A stretch of 11,221 nt of DNA from a bacterium (lineage in GTDB: Bacteria > Bacillota > Clostridia > Oscillospirales > Acutalibacteraceae). Both the position numbers and the translations under genes were made by a program. The DNA lies in assembly GCA_004560045.1 (NCBI GenBank), contig SFWF01000049.1, forward strand, positions 1 through 11,221, read 5' to 3'. This document shows, piece after piece, positions 6,575 to 11,221 of this stretch (position 1 is the stretch's first letter; the number at the start of each line of letters is the position of its first letter). Under the pieces are notes generated by a model. The model did not search any database and was not told where the DNA came from. It saw nothing but the letters and a program-made list of their open reading frames with translations.

Positions 6575-7414
6575 TTACTTAGCCCCTTTTCTATATTCCC
6601 GCATTGTAACGCCGTATTTTGCTTTAAACTGCTCTGCGGCCCAGCTTATGTTATTAAATCCGCTCTCGAAAATAATATCCGAAACGCTGTGATTGCTGTT
6701 TTTAAGCATATTTGCGATAAAGTTGAGCCTCAGTCCGTTAATATACTCCGATACCGTAAGTCCCATATATTTTTTAACCGTCCTCGAAACGTGCTCGCGG
6801 CTTTTATCGGTAAGGCCGAAGAAAAATTCGCTGCCCTTCGAAAAATTACCGTCCTTTTTAACCGTATTGCACATTTCCTCGAGCCATATCGGAAGCTTTT
6901 CCTCGTTTTCAAAGGCATCGGCAAAATATCTTGTAAATACATTAAAAATTAAAATTCTGAATGCCGAGCTTATCTCGCCGTAGTTTTTTGGGTCAATTGC
7001 GCGTATGTTATCCATCATTTTCGAAAACCGTTCAAGTTCGTAATCGCTGAGCCTTACCTCGGGGGGAAGAAAGGAGCCAAGCAGATGCGACTTTTTAAAG
7101 CCCTCACCCAAATACTCGAAAAGCATATCACAAATCCTTGCCGAAAAGGCAATATTAAGAAGAGAAAAAGGCTTGCCTCCGATACCGATATAGTCGTGAT
7201 CATCAAAAGGGCGTATAAATACGAGATCTCCTCGTCCAAGAGGACGCTCGGCACCGTTTACTATGTGAAGCGCGTTTCCGTCCAGCATCAAAAAAAGCTC
7301 GTAATATTCGTGGGTATGTGGTCTGAAATATTCGGTATCGCTGAATACGTACCGATAGGTAAACCCCGTATTCCGGTCGACAAACCGCTCTTCGGTCAGT
7401 AGCTTCGATTCCAT
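6575..7414 (-). CDS. AraC-family transcriptional regulator with cupin sensor domain
   Basis: The 279-residue protein has the two-domain layout of sugar-responsive AraC regulators. Residues about 25-90 are a cupin-like ligand-binding domain (RPHTHEYYELFLMLDG at 31-46, GDLVFIRPFDDH at 62-73). Residues about 180-276 hold the paired helix-turn-helix DNA-binding domain, ending in the typical GFNNISWAAEQFKAKYGVTMREYRK. The start at 7414 is supported by a minus-strand AGAGGTGG (complement of 7419-7426). It is divergent from the GH38 alpha-mannosidase across a 109-bp gap containing direct repeats of AraC geometry, so it most likely activates that gene in response to a mannose-containing ligand and may autoregulate. 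Whether it also controls the neighbouring isomerase operon is not shown; no copy of the same repeat is seen there. Confidence 0.9.
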   Translation of the reverse strand: MESKLLTEERFVDRNTGFTYRYVFSDTEYFRPHTHEYYELFLMLDGNALHIVNGAERPLGRGDLVFIRPFDDHDYIGIGGKPFSLLNIAFSARICDMLFEYLGEGFKKSHLLGSFLPPEVRLSDYELERFSKMMDNIRAIDPKNYGEISSAFRILIFNVFTRYFADAFENEEKLPIWLEEMCNTVKKDGNFSKGSEFFFGLTDKSREHVSRTVKKYMGLTVSEYINGLRLNFIANMLKNSNHSVSDIIFESGFNNISWAAEQFKAKYGVTMREYRKGAK

Positions 7415-7430
7415 ATTCCACCTCTAAATA

Positions 7431-7464
7431 TCAAAATACCATAATTATATTATCACATTACCAT
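7431..7464 (+). promoter_or_regulatory. Paired direct repeats, probable AraC-type activator site
   Basis: TCAAAATACCAT (7431-7442) is repeated as TCACATTACCAT (7453-7464), with 10 of 12 positions identical and the starts 22 bp apart. The downstream copy ends immediately before the -35 hexamer of the alpha-mannosidase promoter. Two same-direction half-sites about two helical turns apart, the proximal one touching the -35, is the known arrangement for AraC-family activators. The cognate gene is divergent and adjacent. Binding itself is inferred. Confidence 0.6.
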
Positions 7465-7470
7465 TTGCAA
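7444..7470 (-). promoter_or_regulatory. Possible divergent promoter of the regulator gene
   Basis: On the minus strand, TATAAT (complement of 7444-7449) is a perfect -10 hexamer about 30 bp upstream of the regulator start. The best -35 candidate, TTGCAA (7465-7470), gives only a 15-bp spacer, so the promoter is probably weak. It overlaps the direct repeats, which would allow negative autoregulation. Confidence 0.35.
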
Positions 7471-7493
7471 TTCAACTCCTTTCGTATTACAAT
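7465..7493 (+). promoter_or_regulatory. Promoter of the GH38 alpha-mannosidase gene
   Basis: TTGCAA (7465-7470) and TACAAT (7488-7493, 5 of 6 consensus) are separated by 17 bp. The poor -35 together with a good -10 is typical of activator-dependent promoters and fits the direct repeats ending at 7464. Transcription would start near 7500, leaving a leader of about 24 nt. Confidence 0.6.
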
Positions 7494-7523
7494 AAATAAA
7501 AATAACCTGAAGAGGTGCTTCGT

Positions 7524-10500
7524 ATGAGCTTTATAAAGGAAAAAATCAAAATAACCTGCGATAATCTTTTTGCGGCCGCCAATAAAAAGCTTTATGACCT
7601 TAGCGGCATAGAGTACGTTATGTGCGACTATAAAACCGATAATACTCCACCCGAAAGCGGCTGGATGCCCTTAGACTCTAAGGACAGGATCTACGGAAAA
7701 GACGGTCATTGCTGGTTTCGCGCAAGCTTCAAGACCCCTAAAGCCGAAAAGGGCGAAAGCATATTTCTTAAATGCACCACGGGCAAGGAGGGTCAGTGGG
7801 ACGCCACCAATCCTCAGGGCCTCGTATATTTAAACGGCAAAATGGTGCAGGGTCTCGACACAAACCACGTCGACGTATACTTAGAGCCCGATACCGCCTA
7901 TGAGTTTTTAAACTATTTCTACGTTGGCCCTGTTTCGGAGGAGTCCGACGTATATTTTGCTCTTTATAAGCTCGACGAGGTCACCGAGCAGCTCTACTAT
8001 GATATGAAGGTGGCCTACGATACCCTTTGCCTCCTTCACGAAAACAGTGATGAATACGTTTCCCTCATCGGCGTTTTGGAGCAGACCGCCAATATTATCG
8101 ACTTCCGCGATGTGAACGGCTCCGCCTTTAAGGAAAGCGTAATAAAGGCTATCGGCTATATCGGCGAGGAACTTTATAATAAGCTTTGCTCGGCCGAGAA
8201 CAAACCAATCGTTCACTGCGTCGGTCATACCCATATCGACGTCGAGTGGAGATGGCACCGCGCACAGACAAGAGAAAAGGTTCAGCGCAGCTTTTCCACC
8301 GCAATAAACCTTATGGACCGATATCCCGAATATAAATTTATGCTCTCTCAGCCCGAGCTTTACCGCTATTTAAAGGAGGAAGCCCCCGAAAAATACGGGG
8401 AGCTTAAAAAGCTCGTGAAAGAGGGAAGATGGGAGCCCGAGGGTGCAATGTACGTCGAGGCCGACTGTAACATTATTTCGGGCGAATCCTTCGTACGTCA
8501 GATACTGCAGGGTAAAAAGTTCTTTAAGGAGGAGTTTGACGTCGACTGTAACATTCTGTTCCTCCCCGACGTTTTCGGCTATTCGGCCGCTTTGCCGCAG
8601 ATACTTAAAAAATCGGGAATCGACTACTTCGTAACCTCTAAAATTGCCTGGAACGAGTCTAACACAATGCCGGTCGACCGCTTTATGTGGGAGGGCATCG
8701 ACGGCACCGAGATATACACCAACTTTATAACGACTCAGGATTACAGCGGTATGAATCCTCCCAGAGATACAACCTACGTAGGCGCTCTCAGTCCCTCTCA
8801 GATAAAGGGAACCTGGACCCGCTTTTCTCAGAAGGAATACGGTAACCGCACCATGACCACCTACGGACACGGTGACGGTGGCGGCGGCCCCACAAAGAAG
8901 ATGCTCGAAAATCAGCGCCGACTCTCCAAGGGTCTCCCCGGAATGCCCGTAACCGTTATGACCACACTCAGAGAATATCTCGATAAGACGAGGGTCGATT
9001 TCGATAATACCTGCTCAAAAACCAAGCGTACCCCCAAATGGGTCGGCGAGCTTTATTTAGAGTTCCACCGCGGCACCTATACCTCGATAGCAAAGGTGAA
9101 AAGAGCCAACCGCAAGAGCGAGCTCGGACTTCAGAGAACCGAAGCCCTCTCTTATACCGACCTTTTCTTCGGCGGCGACTACGATGCCCTGGGAATCTAC
9201 AACACCTGGAACAAGGTTCTTCATAATCAGTTCCACGACATTATCCCCGGCTCCTCCATAAAAGAGGTCTACGACGGAACCGATAAGGACTACGCCGAGA
9301 TAGAGGAATATATAAATACCGTTTCCTCAAACAAGCTTGAAAAAATCGCAGGAAGTCTTTCGGAAAAGGGCGTCCTCGTCTATAACCCCTCGGGCTTCGA
9401 AAGAAGGGGAGAGGTAAGGCTGGGCGGCAAGACGGTAGAGCTTAAAGACGCTGTTCCTGCCTTTGGCTGGAAGGTTGTAAATGAGGTAAAGAGCGACAGC
9501 GAGGTCGAAATAAACGGCCTTACCGCCGAAAATAAATTCTATCGAATTACCCTCGACGAGGCGGGCAGAATTACCGAGCTTTTCGATAAGACCGCGTTCC
9601 GTCAGGTAATAAAAGCGGGCGAAAAGGCCAACGAGCTTCAGGCCTTCGAGGACTATCCCCGTCAGTATGATAATTGGGAGATAACCAATTATTATAAGGA
9701 GAAAATGTATCTCCTCGACACCCCTGCCGAGATCATCCCCATAACCGACGGCTCCCGTAAGGGCTTTAAGATAAGCCGTAAGTATATGGACTCTTATATC
9801 TCACAGAATTTGTGGCTTTATACCGACTGCCCCCGAATCGACTTCGAGACCGATATCGACTGGCATCAGCATCATCAGATATTAAAGGCCGCTTTCCCCT
9901 TGGACGTCCATACCAATACCGCCACCTACGATATTCAGTTCGGTCATACAGAGCGCCCCACCCATCAGAACACGAGCTGGGATGCCGCCAAGTTCGAGAC
10001 CTGTGGTCATAAATGGGTCGATATGTCCGAAAACGGCTACGGCGTCGCCCTGCTTAACGACTGTAAATACGGTCACTCTACTGAGGGTAGTACCCTGAAG
10101 CTGACAATCTTAAAGTGCGGCACCGACCCCAACCCCGAAGCCGATCAGGGAAGACATATCTTCACCTATTCGCTCCTGCCCCACTTGGGCGATTTTCGTT
10201 CTGCCGGGGTTATAAACGAGGCCTATGCTTTAAATCAGCCCCTTGCCGCCGTAGAGACTAAAGGCGAAGGAACCCTTCCCGATGCCTTCTCCCTCGTCTC
10301 CTGCGACAGACCGAATATAATTATCGAAACGGTTAAAAAGGCCGAGGCCGACGACTCGATGATCGTCCGTATGTACGAAGCCTTCGACAGCAGGGGAGAG
10401 GTGACCCTTACCGTCCCCGATACCTTCAAAAAGGCCTGCCTCTGTAACCTTATGGAAAAGGAAGAAGCGGCCCTTGAGCTTAAAGACGGCAAGCTTACGA

Positions 10501-10547
10501 TTCCCTATAAAAACTTCGAGATCATAACCCTTAAATTCGGTAAATAA
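7524..10547 (+). CDS. GH38 alpha-mannosidase
   Basis: The 1007-residue enzyme should hydrolyse alpha-mannosidic bonds, retaining the anomeric configuration, in a zinc-dependent reaction. The ATG at 7524 is preferred to an in-frame GTG at 7515 because GAAGAGG (7509-7515) ends eight bases before it. A beta-sandwich region (about 55-170) precedes the catalytic domain. The GH38 hallmarks are present: HTHID at 235-239 (His237 and Asp239 as metal ligands), LPDVFGYS with Asp349 as likely nucleophile, a GHGDGGGG loop, and FHDIIPGSS with His571 as a further metal ligand. The C-terminal beta domains (about 600-1007) include GYGVALLNDCKYG and LLPHLGDF. There is no signal peptide or membrane segment, so it acts in the cytoplasm on imported oligosaccharides. 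It lies divergent to the AraC-type regulator that probably controls it. Linkage specificity (1,2-, 1,3- or 1,6-) and source (N-glycan or mannan) cannot be told. Confidence 0.93.
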   Translation: MSFIKEKIKITCDNLFAAANKKLYDLSGIEYVMCDYKTDNTPPESGWMPLDSKDRIYGKDGHCWFRASFKTPKAEKGESIFLKCTTGKEGQWDATNPQGLVYLNGKMVQGLDTNHVDVYLEPDTAYEFLNYFYVGPVSEESDVYFALYKLDEVTEQLYYDMKVAYDTLCLLHENSDEYVSLIGVLEQTANIIDFRDVNGSAFKESVIKAIGYIGEELYNKLCSAENKPIVHCVGHTHIDVEWRWHRAQTREKVQRSFSTAINLMDRYPEYKFMLSQPELYRYLKEEAPEKYGELKKLVKEGRWEPEGAMYVEADCNIISGESFVRQILQGKKFFKEEFDVDCNILFLPDVFGYSAALPQILKKSGIDYFVTSKIAWNESNTMPVDRFMWEGIDGTEIYTNFITTQDYSGMNPPRDTTYVGALSPSQIKGTWTRFSQKEYGNRTMTTYGHGDGGGGPTKKMLENQRRLSKGLPGMPVTVMTTLREYLDKTRVDFDNTCSKTKRTPKWVGELYLEFHRGTYTSIAKVKRANRKSELGLQRTEALSYTDLFFGGDYDALGIYNTWNKVLHNQFHDIIPGSSIKEVYDGTDKDYAEIEEYINTVSSNKLEKIAGSLSEKGVLVYNPSGFERRGEVRLGGKTVELKDAVPAFGWKVVNEVKSDSEVEINGLTAENKFYRITLDEAGRITELFDKTAFRQVIKAGEKANELQAFEDYPRQYDNWEITNYYKEKMYLLDTPAEIIPITDGSRKGFKISRKYMDSYISQNLWLYTDCPRIDFETDIDWHQHHQILKAAFPLDVHTNTATYDIQFGHTERPTHQNTSWDAAKFETCGHKWVDMSENGYGVALLNDCKYGHSTEGSTLKLTILKCGTDPNPEADQGRHIFTYSLLPHLGDFRSAGVINEAYALNQPLAAVETKGEGTLPDAFSLVSCDRPNIIIETVKKAEADDSMIVRMYEAFDSRGEVTLTVPDTFKKACLCNLMEKEEAALELKDGKLTIPYKNFEIITLKFGK

Positions 10548-10550
10548 AAC

Positions 10551-10703
10551 ATCCCCGAACGGGTATGCGTTGTGTCCTTATGGACACAACGCAATGAAAT
10601 AAATCCCTTGCGGGATTTGTGAAATACGCTTTGCGTGTGAAATCTTGCTTCGCAATGTGTCTTGACACATTATTTCACGTTTTGCAATAGCTAAACATTT
10701 CAC
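10551..10703. repeat. Cluster of short hairpins with a recurring GTGAAAT motif
   Basis: Directly after the alpha-mannosidase stop lies a run of small palindromes: a perfect 12-bp stem with a four-base loop (10566-10593), AAATCCC/GGGATTT (10601-10618), ACGC/GCGT (10626-10636), TTGC/GCAA (10645-10655) and ATGTGTC/GACACAT (10655-10670). They are separated by TGAAAT or GTGAAAT (10595-10600, 10619-10625, 10637-10643), with the complement ATTTCAC at 10672-10678 and 10697-10703. GTGAAAT at 10619 can pair with ATTTCAC at 10672 to enclose the inner hairpins. It has the look of an interspersed palindromic repeat found between genes. The first long hairpin could also protect or end the mannosidase mRNA. 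Confidence 0.6.
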
Positions 10704-10726
10704 TAAATATTTTTTAAGGACAGTAA

Positions 10727-10759
10727 AAGAGCTGTGTAGAAAATTTCTGCACAGCTCTT
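10727..10759. terminator. Long terminator-like hairpin
   Basis: AAGAGCTGTG (10727-10736) pairs perfectly with CACAGCTCTT (10750-10759). The 13 bases between extend the stem further (one wobble pair, then AGAAA with TTTCT). T-rich sequence follows on the plus strand and a T run follows on the minus strand, so it can serve the alpha-mannosidase and the convergent transporter gene alike. Confidence 0.7.
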
Positions 10760-10776
10760 AATTTTGTCTTATACCG

Positions 10777-10828
10777 TAACAAGCAGGAAAAATGCATATC
10801 ACATTTTCCACTTGTTAGGAGAACCTAA
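10777..10828. other. Stem-loop downstream of the EamA gene
   Basis: TAACAAG (10777-10783) pairs with CTTGTTA (10811-10817), extended inside by GGAAAA and TTTTCC. A second small hairpin, TTAGG-AGAA-CCTAA (10815-10828), overlaps its 3' arm and is followed by a T run at 10834-10839. No plus-strand gene follows before the window ends. Nothing else recognisable lies between here and the transporter stop at 10913. Confidence 0.4.
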
Positions 10829-10912
10829 AACCCTTTTTTAAACAAATATCATCTAATCGATAAATTGGAATCTGTCGCTTCGCCAAACTGAAAGTTTATG
10901 TTCTATATGTAA

Positions 10913-11221
10913 TTACATAACCATTATTAATGTTCCTATTCCAATCAAAACACAGCCTATCAATGACTTTATTGTAAAGTCTTCGTGCAAAAAAACAAAT
11001 GCCAATACTAAGGTAATTACTACACTTAATTTATCTATCGGTACAACTTTTGATGCATCGCCTATCTGTAATGCTCTGTAGTAACATAGCCAAGAAGCAC
11101 CTGTTGCTAATCCTGATAAAATCAAGAATATCCAGCTCTTTCTGCTGATTTCTGTTATACCGTTTTGTGAATTCGTGAGGAATACCATTCCCCATGACAT
11201 AGCAACTACAACAACTGTTCT
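10913..11221 (-). CDS. EamA family transporter, C-terminal part (cut by the window edge)
   Basis: The frame is open to the window's right edge, so the true start lies outside. The visible 102 residues begin RTVVVVAMSWGMVFL and include the family's GLATGASWLCYYRALQIGDA, VVPIDKLSVVITLVLAFVFLHE and a final hydrophobic stretch, LIGCVLIGIGTLIMVM. About four membrane-spanning segments can be seen. The pattern matches the short single-domain EamA proteins of about 140 residues in the drug/metabolite transporter superfamily, which probably work as dimers; if so roughly 40 N-terminal residues are missing. The Met at 11200 is internal to a helix and is not the start. The DNA is clearly richer in A/T than the enzyme genes to the left. 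The transported compound is unknown. Confidence 0.8.
   Translation of the reverse strand, partial: RTVVVVAMSWGMVFLTNSQNGITEISRKSWIFLILSGLATGASWLCYYRALQIGDASKVVPIDKLSVVITLVLAFVFLHEDFTIKSLIGCVLIGIGTLIMVM

Noticed and set aside
7515..7523. GTG start three codons upstream of the alpha-mannosidase ATG.
   Set aside because: The GTG overlaps the last base of the Shine-Dalgarno itself, so it cannot be the start used.
10595..10703. CRISPR-like regular repeats.
   Set aside because: The repeated unit is only 6-7 nt, the intervening sequences are palindromes, and the spacing and size do not fit repeat-spacer arrays.
10777..10839. Two overlapping hairpins followed by a T run, resembling an attenuator or riboswitch.
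   Set aside because: No plus-strand gene follows in the window, and the transporter is on the minus strand and ends there, so an attenuation role is not supported. It is kept only as a stem-loop.

Overview
The window looks like a chromosomal segment from a fibre- or glycan-degrading Clostridia-type bacterium (gut Ruminococcaceae/Oscillospiraceae-like). This is inferred from a secreted multidomain enzyme ending in a type I dockerin, A/T-rich sigma-A promoters, strong Gram-positive Shine-Dalgarno sites, and intrinsic terminators between transcription units. The genes are of moderate G+C with a marked C-ending codon preference, which creates many long antisense shadow frames. Species cannot be assigned from the sequence alone.

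Layout. (1) 1-279: a gene-free, highly structured stretch of nested inverted repeats. Its near-perfect outer arms (1-20 and 260-279) resemble the termini of a small non-autonomous mobile element or a structured RNA. (2) 341-419: a good promoter (TTTACA-N17-TATAAT) whose -35 box lies inside a palindrome that is half-repeated 42 bp upstream. (3) 460-4452: a secreted CE2-like SGNH acetyl esterase, followed by three tandem GLUG-type beta-helix modules and a C-terminal dockerin, closed by a strong terminator. (4) 4646-6430: a two-gene operon of a TIM-barrel sugar-phosphate isomerase/epimerase and a Gfo/Idh/MocA oxidoreductase, closed by a terminator. (5) 6575-7414, minus strand: an AraC-family regulator with its own terminator. 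(6) 7415-7523: a divergent control region with two 12-nt direct repeats 22 bp apart abutting the -35 of the next gene, the geometry expected for an AraC-type activator. (7) 7524-10547: a cytoplasmic GH38 alpha-mannosidase with all expected catalytic and metal-binding residues visible. (8) 10548-10912: gene-free, filled with short hairpins that share a GTGAAAT motif, a long terminator hairpin and another stem-loop. (9) 10913 to the right edge, minus strand: the C-terminal part of a single-domain EamA transporter in visibly more A/T-rich DNA.

How the genes may work together (inference). The secreted esterase would deacetylate plant or mucosal polysaccharide at the cell surface or in a cellulosome-like complex. 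The AraC-type regulator would switch on the divergent GH38 enzyme, which trims alpha-mannosides that have been imported. The isomerase/oxidoreductase pair would interconvert an unusual sugar or sugar acid. No transporter for the sugars lies in the window, so substrate assignments stay open. The less ordinary items are the CE2-GLUG3-dockerin architecture, the nested inverted-repeat element, and the repeated operator-like sequences at the esterase and mannosidase promoters.
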